DNA from: Bacillus vallismortis
Lineage (GTDB): Bacteria > Bacillota > Bacilli > Bacillales > Bacillaceae
Length of the DNA stretch: 64,000 nucleotides
Assembly: GCF_004116955.1 (NCBI RefSeq)
Contig: NZ_CP026362.1
Coordinates: 3,234,501 to 3,298,500, forward strand
Reading direction: 5' to 3'
Both the position numbers and the translations under genes were made by a program. A model generated the notes under the pieces. That model saw nothing but the letters and a program-made list of their open reading frames with translations, had not been told where the DNA came from and ran no database searches. Shown one piece after another: positions 9,558 through 18,022 of the stretch (the first letter of the stretch is position 1; every line of letters starts with the position of its first letter).

Positions 9558-9587
9558 CAAAAAGGAGAAAGTGTATTTCTCCTTTTG
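9558..9587 (-). terminator. Terminator left from natB
   Basis: Inverted repeat CAAAAAGGAGAAA / TTTCTCCTTTTG with a minus-strand T run, directly downstream of the natB tail. It has survived the loss of the gene it served. Confidence 0.7.
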
Positions 9588-9592
9588 CAAGT

Positions 9593-9721
9593 TTATTTTG
9601 GCAGAACCCATTTATCCTTCAAGAAGAAGGCTCTGGCCAGTAAATAGAATATGGCGATGAGCACGGCGATGGTTCCTGCCGTGTATAGAATGGCAGCTGG
9701 GTCAATCATTTGGCCGTTCAA
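9593..9721 (-). pseudogene. natB: natB C-terminal stub (sodium ABC exporter permease)
   Basis: Open minus-strand frame without a start codon that encodes about 42 residues: a transmembrane helix (ILYTAGTIAVLIAIFYLLA) and the tail FFLKDKWVLPK before a TAA. This is what the C-terminus of an ABC-2 permease looks like, and it sits where natB lies in 168, just upstream of yccK on the same strand and followed by its terminator. The rest of natB, all of natA and natR, and most of natK are missing. Identity as natB rests on gene order and the membrane character; I am fairly sure but recall the 168 sequence only in outline. Confidence 0.7.
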
Positions 9722-9855
9722 CGAAAAGCGGTGCTCATGAAGGCATGGGCACGTACATCATTCAAAAACTGGTGAAAAGCGCTTCCGGCAAATTAGATTT
9801 TACCTACCGCCATCCTGTCTTCCGGCTAGAGATCAAGATACCGTTCCAGAAATAA
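9721..9855 (+). pseudogene. natK: natK C-terminal stub (sensor histidine kinase ATPase end)
   Basis: Open plus-strand frame of 44 codons without a start. It holds the G2 box of a histidine kinase ATPase domain (GAHEGMGTYII) and the closing strands ending in FRLEIKIPFQK before TAA. In 168 the natK sensor gene is transcribed against natAB and yccF, which is the orientation seen here. It abuts the natB stub at 9721, so one deletion has joined the two C-terminal tails and removed everything between. Confidence 0.72.
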
Positions 9856-9890
9856 AAAAACCTTGAAAAGCCCGGCTTTTCAAGGTTTTT
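9856..9890. terminator. Bidirectional terminator natK stub / yccF
   Basis: Near-perfect palindrome with arms AAAAACCTTGAAAAGCC and GGCTTTTCAAGGTTTTT, T runs on both strands. Serves yccF on the minus strand. Confidence 0.85.
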
Positions 9891-9893
9891 TCG

Positions 9894-10970
9894 TTAAGAT
9901 GATAATGCTTGCGCAAAACGATCCGCTTCATCTTGCAGCGTGCTTTCAATTTCTTTGTAGCGGCTGGAAATCGTTGATGCGCTGACGCCGTATTTTTTCG
10001 CCAATTTGGCTTGAGATACGGACACCCCGTTAAGAGAAATCGCATTCACATAATATTCAACTGCCGCTGCAAAAGCTTCCGGCTTTCTGATGACTGGTGA
10101 TTTTTTCTCGCAGAATGTTTTCCAAATGTCAATGACAGCCGGAATTAGTTCAGTCGGATACTCATCTCCGCTCATGCCTTCTTCGATAGCCGCAGCTGTT
10201 TCTTTCTCCAAGTCGTTTGCCCACTCAACATTGCTTTCTTCCGCTGCCTCTGCTTGCGGCTCTTCATCCTTCTCCGCTAACAGTGCGAATAGAACGCTGT
10301 TGAATTCTTGCTTCATGAAGTCCTCAGGCGTTTTGCCGTTCTTCACAGCGGCATCCGCATATTTCTTCACCTTGCTGATCAGCGCTTCGGTTCTCTTCAC
10401 CGGGAAGATCGTGAACTGCATGAAGAATTCCGCTTTTTCGGCCTCATGGATTGGGTATCCGAGAATCAGGCTTCCCACTGGCGGTAAGTCTTGATTGTTG
10501 GCGTCCATTTCTACTTCGAATTGTTTTGTCGTAATGACATCCTCAAAGTGAATGACACCTTCTTTCAAGTCTTGCAGCAGCAATAACGCAGGCGTCATGC
10601 TCTTCCATGATTCAACGATGTCACGCGTTTTCGGACGAGTGATCGAATCGCCTTTTTTCTGAAGATAATCTTCGAAAATGGTCTTTTCACCAGCAAGAGG
10701 GTGGAAGAAGATTCCCCAGATCCCTAAATTAAATACGCTGATATCTTTCGTCTGTCTGTCCATAGCAGAAAGAAATTCATGCTGGTTGATAAATCCTGAC
10801 ATGCTTTCTCTATGTACTGTGAAGGCAAACTCCACTAGGTCTTCCTGAATTTGTTTTGCTTCTTTTGCCGCTAGTTCTGTCGGGAAGTCGACAACTTTAC
10901 TTCCGCAGCATTTTTTATATTTCTTGCCGCTGCCACATGGGCAAGGAGCATTTCGTTTCACTTTTCCCAC
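9894..10970 (-). CDS. yccF: SEC-C motif protein with C-terminal helix-turn-helix
   Basis: Protein of 358 residues with unknown role. The N-terminus carries a SEC-C zinc-binding motif (APCPCGSGKKYKKCCG, residues 8-23), otherwise known from the end of SecA and from many small proteins. The C-terminal 60 residues contain a clear helix-turn-helix (SQAKLAKKYGVSASTISSRY). The middle is acidic and helical. The two motifs together suggest a nucleic-acid or ribosome-associated protein, but that is inference. The start is a GTG at 10970 with a GGAGGG site. It is monocistronic between two terminators. Confidence 0.75.
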   Translation of the reverse strand: MGKVKRNAPCPCGSGKKYKKCCGSKVVDFPTELAAKEAKQIQEDLVEFAFTVHRESMSGFINQHEFLSAMDRQTKDISVFNLGIWGIFFHPLAGEKTIFEDYLQKKGDSITRPKTRDIVESWKSMTPALLLLQDLKEGVIHFEDVITTKQFEVEMDANNQDLPPVGSLILGYPIHEAEKAEFFMQFTIFPVKRTEALISKVKKYADAAVKNGKTPEDFMKQEFNSVLFALLAEKDEEPQAEAAEESNVEWANDLEKETAAAIEEGMSGDEYPTELIPAVIDIWKTFCEKKSPVIRKPEAFAAAVEYYVNAISLNGVSVSQAKLAKKYGVSASTISSRYKEIESTLQDEADRFAQALSS

Positions 10971-11200
10971 AATAAACCCTCCGAATTCTGTTGTAACTTT
11001 TCTATTTTAACAAAAATAACTTCTGAGGGCTTGGTTTCGGGCTAAAAAAGAATTTGGCAATATGAAAAGCTTGGTGATCGTGTCTATTTACCTATGATAT
11101 TTTACCTTTTTTTCGTGATTTAAGACTTATAACCTATTCCATCTAAAGGCCCTTCTTTTTTACAATCATTAGGTGTTTATCAAAATGTAAGGAAGTGTTT

Positions 11201-11587
11201 ATGTTGGAACCAGCTGGTTTTATGCTGCGCGCCTGCGCTTTACTACTTGATGTGATCATAGCAGCCGCAGTGATTGTGGCATCCGGATTTACGTTTGGCG
11301 ATGGGTCCGCCGGCGTCATTGTTACCGCCATATTGGTGTTGCTTGTGTATCCATTGCTGATGCCGCTGACAAATTGGAAGGGTACACTCGGAAAAAAAAT
11401 CATCGGGCTGCAAATTGTGAGGGACGAAACCTACGAAAAAATCACCTTCCCACAGGCTATTGCCCGTTACATGATCTCTTGGGTGCATGTGTTCTCCCGC
11501 CTGATCTATTTAACAGCCGCCTTTACGAAGAAAAAACAAGCCGTTCATGATATGGCTGCGAAAACCATTGTGCTGAAAGCAGAATAA
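11201..11587 (+). CDS. yczC: RDD-family membrane protein
   Basis: Small integral membrane protein of 128 residues from the ATG at 11201, which has a TAAGGAAG site; the GTG at 11195 lies inside that site and is unlikely. Three hydrophobic segments are visible (about 9-27, 36-56 and 90-108). The RDD-type hallmarks are the early Arg/Asp in [31 protein letters not shown] and the terminal [13 protein letters not shown]. The function of RDD proteins is mostly unknown, though some have been linked to ion or drug transport. The symbol follows its position between lip and yccF in 168. Confidence 0.75.
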   Translation: MLEPAGFMLRACALLLDVIIAAAVIVASGFTFGDGSAGVIVTAILVLLVYPLLMPLTNWKGTLGKKIIGLQIVRDETYEKITFPQAIARYMISWVHVFSRLIYLTAAFTKKKQAVHDMAAKTIVLKAE

Positions 11588-11615
11588 CCTTGAAGAATAG
11601 ACATTCTTCAAGGTT
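11586..11615. terminator. Bidirectional terminator RDD gene/lip
   Basis: Perfect 13-base arms AACCTTGAAGAAT / ATTCTTCAAGGTT with a 4-base loop between two convergent genes. The T tails are weak. Confidence 0.75.
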
Positions 11616-11625
11616 ATGTTTCTTA

Positions 11626-12306
<681 letters not shown>

Positions 12307-12408
12307 TTACCAAATTAGTTAGGTAAAGGGTAATTTTACCTTATTTTTAAAGAGATTTTAAGGTTTGGAGAGAGAATATTTTCCTATTTTCGTTTTAAAA
12401 TATAAATA

Positions 12409-12663
12409 TTGACAATCTCCTCGCCGTTTTTGAGGTCATTCATCTTTGTACTCACGACCAATCAAATGATGAAAGGTTTGAACTTCGCGTTGAATATAGT
12501 AAAGGGTTTTGTGTTTGGGGCTTTAGGGGCGTTATTTATGGCAAATATAAGAGAACATTTTTCTTTCACAGTGACAATCATCGTTTTAGTTGTTGTGATG
12601 ACAGCTGCTTTCATTTTTGATGGTGTGTGGATCAGGCACAAAAAAAAGAGAGAAGGAGAGTAA
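12409..12663 (+). CDS. Small two-helix membrane protein, unrecognised (doubtful)
   Basis: Frame of up to 84 residues starting at a TTG; an internal MMKGLNF start at 12466 would give about 65. The core shows two hydrophobic stretches (IVKGFVFGALGALFMA and VTIIVLVVVMTAAFIFDGVW) and a basic end, RHKKKREGE. No good ribosome site was found, but the stop codon is built into a terminator-like hairpin with a T run, as for a real short transcript. It overlaps the minus-strand frame 12462-12854, and at most the non-overlapping parts of both can be real. It lies where ansZ lies in 168. Confidence 0.35.
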   Translation: MTISSPFLRSFIFVLTTNQMMKGLNFALNIVKGFVFGALGALFMANIREHFSFTVTIIVLVVVMTAAFIFDGVWIRHKKKREGE

Positions 12664-12854
12664 TCCTTTTCTCTTTTTGATTTGGTTTGATTCTCGTCTT
12701 TGGGTTTCGTTGATTTCGTGGAGTATCCAGCTGCTAATAAAAAGACAATGGCAAGTAGGTAAGCTAGAATCCCTTGGTGAAATACGTATATTGAAATGAC
12801 ATGAGATGCTGCGGCAAGAAGGATGAGGATCATTGTGTATCTATTGAATCGCAA
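12462..12854 (-). CDS. Small membrane protein, unrecognised, with antisense tail
   Basis: Frame of 130 residues from a TTG at 12854 with a good GGGAGG site ten bases upstream. The first 45 residues look real: MRFNRYTMILILLAAASHV followed by a second hydrophobic helix ILAYLLAIVFLLAAGY. From about residue 65 on it reads antisense through a convergent terminator-like hairpin and the opposite small frame, and the composition becomes shadow-like. Either a shorter native gene has lost its stop by a frameshift, or the tail is real and untypical. No function can be given. Confidence 0.4.
   Translation of the reverse strand: MRFNRYTMILILLAAASHVISIYVFHQGILAYLLAIVFLLAAGYSTKSTKPKDENQTKSKREKDYSPSLFFLCLIHTPSKMKAAVITTTKTMIVTVKEKCSLIFAINNAPKAPNTKPFTIFNAKFKPFII
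12643..12678. terminator. Hairpin between two convergent small frames
   Basis: Arms near 12643-12657 and 12664-12678 pair with one G-T wobble and have A/T runs on both outer sides, so termination is possible in both directions. Confidence 0.55.
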
Positions 12855-12975
12855 ATGAGGGAGACCTCCCTTATCGGTTTCTTACATCATTTTATCATTA
12901 GCAAATTCAAAGATAAAGAAAGCTAAAAGGACCCAGAGACCCTTTAATTTTTGTTTTTCATACAGTCAATTTCTC

Positions 12976-13020
12976 TTGACAACTGATGGTTGAATCAAGA
13001 TAATAGACCAGTCACTATAT
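12976..13020 (+). promoter_or_regulatory. lmrA promoter and putative LmrA/QdoR operator
   Basis: Clear sigma-A promoter: TTGACA at 12976-12981, 17-base spacer, GATAAT at 12999-13004. Overlapping the -10 and start region is ATAGACCAGTCACTATAT, which resembles the LmrA/YxaF box known upstream of lmrA in 168 (TAGACC with flanking ATA). LmrA would bind here to repress its own operon. Confidence 0.75.
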
Positions 13021-13058
13021 TTTTATTTTTGATTGCAATTCAGTGAGGTGGGAATGTG

Positions 13059-13625
13059 ATGAGTTATGGAGATTCCCGTGAGAAAATTCTTTCAGCAGCT
13101 ACCCGGTTATTTCAGCTGCAGGGGTATTACGGCACGGGGCTGAGCCAGATTATAAAGGAAAGCGGCGCGCCTAAAGGCTCTCTTTATTACCACTTTCCGG
13201 GCGGTAAAGAACAACTCGCGATCGAAGCGGTGAATGAGATGAAGGACTATATCCGCCAGAAAATCGCGGACTGCATGGAAGCCTGCACCGATCCGGCGGA
13301 AGGCATTCAATCCTTTTTGAAGGAGCTCTCCTGCCAATTTTCATGTACGGAAGACATTGAAGGCTTGCCTGTCGGCTTGCTTGCGGCTGAGACGTCATTG
13401 AAAAGCGAATCATTGAGGGAAGCCTGCCATGAAGCCTACAAAGAGTGGGCATCTGTGTATGAGGAAAAACTGCGGAAGGCGGGCTGCAGCGAGAGCCATG
13501 CTAAGGAAGCCAGCACCGTGATTAACGCGATGATTGAAGGCGGTATCCTTCTATCATTGACGGCAAAAAACAGCACACCGCTCCTTCATATCTCCAACCG
13601 CATACCCGCCCTGCTGAAGAGATAA
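13059..13625 (+). CDS. lmrA: TetR-family repressor LmrA
   Basis: Transcriptional repressor of the lmrAB multidrug operon, 188 residues from the ATG at 13059 (GAGGTGGGAA site), the same length as in 168. The N-terminal TetR helix-turn-helix is visible in ILSAATRLFQLQGYYGTGLS and PKGSLYYHFPGGKEQL (residues about 10-55). The C-terminal ligand domain belongs to the LmrA/YxaF group, which in 168 responds to flavonoids and related drugs. It precedes lmrB by 55 bases and is co-transcribed with it. Confidence 0.92.
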   Translation: MSYGDSREKILSAATRLFQLQGYYGTGLSQIIKESGAPKGSLYYHFPGGKEQLAIEAVNEMKDYIRQKIADCMEACTDPAEGIQSFLKELSCQFSCTEDIEGLPVGLLAAETSLKSESLREACHEAYKEWASVYEEKLRKAGCSESHAKEASTVINAMIEGGILLSLTAKNSTPLLHISNRIPALLKR

Positions 13626-13680
13626 AAAGAGACATACTTATATAAGCTGAATGAATACATTCAGCTGACAGAGAGGGGAA

Positions 13681-15120
13681 ATGATTTTGGAAACAGCAGC
13701 TAAAGCATCTCCGCAATACAAAGTGATGCCGATTATGATTTCCTTGCTGTTGGCCGGTTTTATCGGCATGTTCAGTGAAACGGCACTGAATATCGCGTTA
13801 ACCGATCTTATGAAGGAATTAAATATTACAGCAGCAACCGTTCAATGGTTGACGACAGGCTACCTGCTAGTGCTTGGTATCCTCGTTCCTGTATCAGGCC
13901 TGCTCTTGCAGTGGTTCACAACAAGACAGCTTTTTACCGTGTCACTGATCTTTTCAATTGCAGGCACCTTGATCGCGGCGCTTGCGCCCAGCTTCCCGTT
14001 TTTATTAGCGGCGAGGATCGTTCAGGCTATTGGAACGGGGCTGTTATTGCCGCTGATGTTTAACACGATTTTGGTGATTTTCCCGCCTCATAAACGAGGC
14101 GCGGCGATGGGGACGATCGGACTTGTCATTATGTTTGCACCCGCCATCGGCCCGACTTTCTCCGGATTGGTTCTGGAGCATCTCAACTGGCACTGGATTT
14201 TCTGGATCTCTCTTCCGTTCCTTGTGCTGGCCCTTGTTTTCGGTATCGCATACATGCAAAATGTATCTGAGATTACAAAGCCGAAAATTGATATATTGTC
14301 TATCATCCTGTCCACGATTGGTTTTGGCGGCATCGTGTTTGGATTCAGCAACGCGGGTGAAGGCTCCGGCGGATGGTCCAGCCCGACTGTTATCGTCTCG
14401 CTGATTGTTGGCGTTGTCGGTCTTATCCTGTTTTCAATCCGCCAGCTGACGATGAAGCAGCCAATGATCAACCTCCGTGCGTTCAAATATCCGATGTTTA
14501 TTTTGGGCGTGCTCATGGTGTTCATTTGCATGATGGTCATCCTGTCCTCTATGCTGCTTCTGCCGATGTATTTGCAAGGCGGCTTAGTCCTGACGGCATT
14601 TGCCTCTGGCCTTATTCTCTTGCCGGGCGGCGTTTTAAACGGATTTATGTCCCCTGTTACAGGCCGTCTGTTCGACAAATACGGACCGAAATGGCTTGTC
14701 ATCCCGGGATTTGTGATTGTGACTGTTGTCCTTTGGTTCTTCTCAAACATCACAACCACTTCAACGGCTGTGATGATTATCATCTTGCACACCTGCTTGA
14801 TGATCGGAATCTCTATGATCATGATGCCTGCGCAGACAAATGGTTTAAACCAGCTTCCGCCTGAGTTTTATCCAGACGGCACCGCCATCATGAATACGCT
14901 CCAGCAAATGGCGGGCGCTATCGGAACAGCGGTTGCGGTCAGCATTATGGCTGCGGGCCAGCATGATTATTTGAGCACAGCCAAAAACCCCGCCGATCCG
15001 GCAGTCATCCCGCAGGCTTTGACAGCGGGCATACAGCACGCGTTTGTGTTTGCGATGATTGTGGCGATTATCGGTTTAATTGGCGCTTTCTTTTTGAAGC
15101 GGGTGAAGGTTGATCATTAA
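13681..15120 (+). CDS. lmrB: Multidrug efflux transporter LmrB (MFS, DHA2)
   Basis: Proton-driven drug exporter of the 14-helix DHA2 branch of the major facilitator superfamily, 479 residues, cytoplasmic membrane. The motif IALTDLMKELN and the WLTTGYLLVLGILVPVSG segment of helices 1-2 are typical. The helix 5 antiporter motif appears as GPTFSGLVLEHLNWHWIFWI. In 168, LmrB exports lincomycin and puromycin and is released when LmrA is inactivated. The start has a GAGAGGGG site. A terminator at 15126-15160 ends the operon. Confidence 0.93.
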   Translation: MILETAAKASPQYKVMPIMISLLLAGFIGMFSETALNIALTDLMKELNITAATVQWLTTGYLLVLGILVPVSGLLLQWFTTRQLFTVSLIFSIAGTLIAALAPSFPFLLAARIVQAIGTGLLLPLMFNTILVIFPPHKRGAAMGTIGLVIMFAPAIGPTFSGLVLEHLNWHWIFWISLPFLVLALVFGIAYMQNVSEITKPKIDILSIILSTIGFGGIVFGFSNAGEGSGGWSSPTVIVSLIVGVVGLILFSIRQLTMKQPMINLRAFKYPMFILGVLMVFICMMVILSSMLLLPMYLQGGLVLTAFASGLILLPGGVLNGFMSPVTGRLFDKYGPKWLVIPGFVIVTVVLWFFSNITTTSTAVMIIILHTCLMIGISMIMMPAQTNGLNQLPPEFYPDGTAIMNTLQQMAGAIGTAVAVSIMAAGQHDYLSTAKNPADPAVIPQALTAGIQHAFVFAMIVAIIGLIGAFFLKRVKVDH

Positions 15121-15125
15121 TATGG

Positions 15126-15160
15126 AAAGCCCCTGATCTCAAGGTCAGGGGCTTTTGTTT
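15126..15160 (+). terminator. lmrAB terminator
   Basis: Arms AAAGCCCCTGA and TCAGGGGCTTT with an 8-base loop and a T-rich tail. The minus side also carries an A/T tail and may serve ycbU, which ends at 15178. Confidence 0.88.
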
Positions 15161-15177
15161 GTTTACATGTGCCGCAA

Positions 15178-16287
15178 TCAGCGTGCGGAGAAAACCGCCG
15201 CGATTTCATCAATCGCATGGCGCAATTCATCCTTCGTGTTGTAAAAGTGGGGAGCGAGACGAATGAGAGTGTCCCGCGGCGCGCAAATCACTTTTTTCTT
15301 CTTTAGCAGCGCCGCCGTTTCAGATGCCCGCTCATCCCAGATCGCGACTATACCCGGATGATCCCCCGCTGGTGCCGCCGCCAGCTGCAGGCCTTTATCA
15401 GCAGCATATTGACATGCATCAGCACAGATCGTTTTCACATGCTCCCGGATGCGGGAAACTCCGATATGGTTCAGCAGTGATAAAGCCGATGCCGCGGCGT
15501 ATACACTGATAAAAGCAGGAGTGCCTGTTTGAAAACGACGCGCGCCTGTGGCATAAGCCGCATCAAATCCGTTCCTGCCAAACCAAGCTGATGACTTCGG
15601 CTTCAGTGCGTCCGCAAGCTCCTTTCTCACATAAAGAAATGCCATTCCCGGTATGCCGAGCAAATACTTCCGGGTGCCTGCTGCCAGCATATCTACGCCC
15701 CACTCCTTCACATCAATGGGAATGTGCCCCGCTGATTGATAAGCATCCACAAATAACAAAGAACCCTTTTTCTTAGACATCTCTGCGATCGCTTTTACAT
15801 CCTGAACAAAGCCGTCCCGATAATGAACGTGCGGAACACACGTCAGCACTGTTTCATCTGTGATATCTTTTTCATATTGTTTGGGGTGCAATCTACCGTC
15901 TATTGTTGGAATGACAGATACGGTATAATCGGATTGCGCCTGCCAAACATGGGACACCGCCGGAAAATCCATCTCCGTATACACAACATGCTTCTTTCGA
16001 AAACCAGATAAAGACGATGCGACAGAGACCAGCGCATCAGAAACTGACGGCACAACCGCAATTTCATCCGGTCCAGCCCCTATCAGCTTTGCAAACTCGT
16101 TTCTCGCACTCTCTGTTTTTTCGATTGCTTCATTCCAGTTCGTTCCCATAAGCAACAGGCTGTCATGATAGTCTTTGATCGCCCTTGACACAGGCTCTGC
16201 CAACGCGCTCTGAGAACAGCTGGCAAGCATCGTATGTGTCTGCACAGTTGGGAACAGCTGGCGATACTGCTGCGGCAAATGCTCCAT
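15178..16287 (-). CDS. ycbU: Class V aminotransferase (NifS/IscS-like fold)
   Basis: Pyridoxal-phosphate enzyme of fold type I, class V, 369 residues. The Schiff-base lysine is in AAGTRKYLLGIPG near residue 210, and the cofactor Asp/Gln pair in LLFVDAYQSAGH near 185. It lacks the mobile Cys loop of true cysteine desulfurases, so a role in iron-sulfur assembly is unlikely; selenocysteine-lyase-like or isopenicillin-epimerase-like activity is possible. It has a strong AAGGAGTG site and is divergent from pcp. Confidence 0.82.
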   Translation of the reverse strand: MEHLPQQYRQLFPTVQTHTMLASCSQSALAEPVSRAIKDYHDSLLLMGTNWNEAIEKTESARNEFAKLIGAGPDEIAVVPSVSDALVSVASSLSGFRKKHVVYTEMDFPAVSHVWQAQSDYTVSVIPTIDGRLHPKQYEKDITDETVLTCVPHVHYRDGFVQDVKAIAEMSKKKGSLLFVDAYQSAGHIPIDVKEWGVDMLAAGTRKYLLGIPGMAFLYVRKELADALKPKSSAWFGRNGFDAAYATGARRFQTGTPAFISVYAAASALSLLNHIGVSRIREHVKTICADACQYAADKGLQLAAAPAGDHPGIVAIWDERASETAALLKKKKVICAPRDTLIRLAPHFYNTKDELRHAIDEIAAVFSAR

Positions 16288-16366
16288 TGTGATTCACTCC
16301 TTTCTATTATTTTGGTGAAAAACCCAAAAATAAACAATAGAATAAAAGAAAAAAGGAGATGGGAAG

Positions 16367-17014
16367 ATGAGAAAAAAAGTGCTGATCACAGGCTTTGACC
16401 CTTTTGACAAAGAAAAAGTCAATCCATCATGGGAAGCGGCGAAACAGCTGAATGGCTTCGAGACAGATGGAGCCATCATCACAGCAGCACAAATTCCGAC
16501 TGTCTTTAAAACCGCTTTGGACACTCTGCGGCAAGCTATTCAGAAGCATCAGCCGGATATCGTGATCTGCGTTGGCCAAGCCGGCGGACGGATGCAGATC
16601 ACGCCGGAACGGGTCGCGATCAATCTCGCAGACGCGCGCATCCCCGATAATGAAGGCCAGCAGCCGATTGATGAAGAGATTTCTCCAGGCGGGCCTGCCG
16701 CATACTGGACCGGGCTTCCCGTGAAAAGGATGACTGAGAAAATGAAGGAAAACGGCATACCAGCCGCTGTTTCTCATACGGCGGGCACATTTGTATGCAA
16801 CTATTTGTTCTACGGGTTAATGGATCACATTAGCCGGACATCTTCACACATTCGCGGCGGATTTATTCATATTCCTTTCATTCCTGAACAGACCATCGAC
16901 AAAACAGCGCCGAGCCTCAGCCTGGACACGATTGTCCGGGCATTGAGGATCGCCGCTGTTACGGCAGCACAATACGATCAGGATGTGAAGTCACCCGGCG
17001 GTACGCTGCACTAA
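16367..17014 (+). CDS. pcp: Pyrrolidone-carboxylate peptidase
   Basis: Cysteine peptidase of family C15, 215 residues, that removes N-terminal pyroglutamate from peptides in the cytoplasm. The catalytic triad is visible: Glu81 in ERVAINLADARIPDNEG, Cys144 in TAGTFVCNYLFY and His near 168 in GGFIHIPFIP. The N-terminal VLITGFDPFDKEKVNPSWE is the family signature. It has an AAAGGAGATG site. Its stop overlaps the stop of tatCD on the other strand. Confidence 0.95.
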   Translation: MRKKVLITGFDPFDKEKVNPSWEAAKQLNGFETDGAIITAAQIPTVFKTALDTLRQAIQKHQPDIVICVGQAGGRMQITPERVAINLADARIPDNEGQQPIDEEISPGGPAAYWTGLPVKRMTEKMKENGIPAAVSHTAGTFVCNYLFYGLMDHISRTSSHIRGGFIHIPFIPEQTIDKTAPSLSLDTIVRALRIAAVTAAQYDQDVKSPGGTLH

Positions 17015-17736
17015 GCGGCCGCCGTTTCGCTTGTCAGTCTCTTTTTGTAAACAAACGCCGATAAGGTGACACTCACTTCAAACAGGACAAGCAGCGGAAT
17101 CATGACGAGAAAATCAGAAATGAAATCAGGCGGTGTAATCAATACGGACACGACAATCAACAAAAAATAGGACAGCTTTCTCGCTTTGGCCAGCCGGTAA
17201 GGATTTAAGATGCCCAGTCTTGTTAAAAACATCACCACTAAAGGCATTTCAAACAGAAAGCCAAACGGCAGGCTCAAATTCACCATAAACCTGAAATAAC
17301 GGTCAGCTGTAAACATCGTTTCAAAATGGCCGGAAGACAAATGAGTCAAAAAACTGAGTACGATCGGAAACAAGACAAAGTATCCGAAAGAGATCCCCGC
17401 CAAAAACAACGCAAACAACCCGGGTATGTACATGAGCGTCACCTTGCGCTCCGTTTTTGTCAAAGCCGGGGCAACGAAACGCCACAGCTGGTACGCGGCA
17501 ACAGGGATGGAAGCCGCAATGGCACAAATGCCGGCAAGCATCATATACACCCAGAGGATTTCACTCGGCCCAAGTACAGCCAGCTTCCCATCCAAATCCC
17601 TGATCAGCCAGTCATAAATATCCTGCACAAACAAAAAAGCCGTGATGAGAAATAGAAGAAATACCGCGAGAGTCGCGATAATCCGGCGGCGAAGCTCTTC
17701 TAAATGCCCGATCAGATGGGTTTCTTTTTTATCCAT
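17011..17736 (-). CDS. tatCD: Twin-arginine translocase subunit TatCd
   Basis: Membrane receptor subunit of the TatAd-TatCd system, 241 residues with six transmembrane helices. In 168 this system exports PhoD under phosphate starvation. The N-terminal HLEELRRRI (residues 10-18) is the conserved signal-peptide-binding segment, and FLFEMPLVVMFLTRLGI the conserved fourth-helix region. It follows tatAD and phoD on the same strand. A terminator-like hairpin lies between tatAD and tatCD, so its level may be set by read-through. Confidence 0.93.
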   Translation of the reverse strand: MDKKETHLIGHLEELRRRIIATLAVFLLFLITAFLFVQDIYDWLIRDLDGKLAVLGPSEILWVYMMLAGICAIAASIPVAAYQLWRFVAPALTKTERKVTLMYIPGLFALFLAGISFGYFVLFPIVLSFLTHLSSGHFETMFTADRYFRFMVNLSLPFGFLFEMPLVVMFLTRLGILNPYRLAKARKLSYFLLIVVSVLITPPDFISDFLVMIPLLVLFEVSVTLSAFVYKKRLTSETAAA

Positions 17737-17756
17737 TCAAAAAAGCCCTCCCTTTT

Positions 17757-17788
17757 ATAAAAAAAGAGGCAGACCCGGTGTCTGCCTC
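17757..17788 (-). terminator. Hairpin between tatAD and tatCD
   Basis: Perfect 9-base stem GAGGCAGAC / GTCTGCCTC (17766-17774, 17780-17788) followed on the minus strand by a T run. It looks like a full intrinsic terminator inside the operon and would attenuate tatCD relative to phoD and tatAD. Confidence 0.75.
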
Positions 17789-17796
17789 ATCAGCAC

Positions 17797-18009
17797 TCAG
17801 CCCGCGTTTTTGTCCTGCTTGACCGCTGTCAGCTCAGCCGATTTTTCTTCTTTTTCATCACCAGACACAAGTGATTTTGTGGCGCTTTTAAATTCCAGCA
17901 GTGTCCGTCCGGCAGCTCGTCCGATTTCGGGCAGCTTTGAAGGGCCAAAAATAATGAGGGCGATGACAAAGATCAGAATCAAGCCCGGTATCCCAATGTT
18001 TGAAAACAT
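17797..18009 (-). CDS. tatAD: Twin-arginine translocase subunit TatAd
   Basis: Pore-forming Tat subunit of 70 residues: one N-terminal transmembrane helix ([18 protein letters not shown]), the [17 protein letters not shown] amphipathic helix, and a charged tail. It partners TatCd for PhoD export. It begins 13 bases after the phoD stop and is clearly in that operon. Confidence 0.95.
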
Positions 18010-18022
18010 ACTTATTCACTCC

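Noticed and set aside
14088-14822. 244-residue minus-strand frame inside lmrB
   Set aside because: Exact antisense of a membrane protein gene, no ribosome site, composition of a shadow frame.
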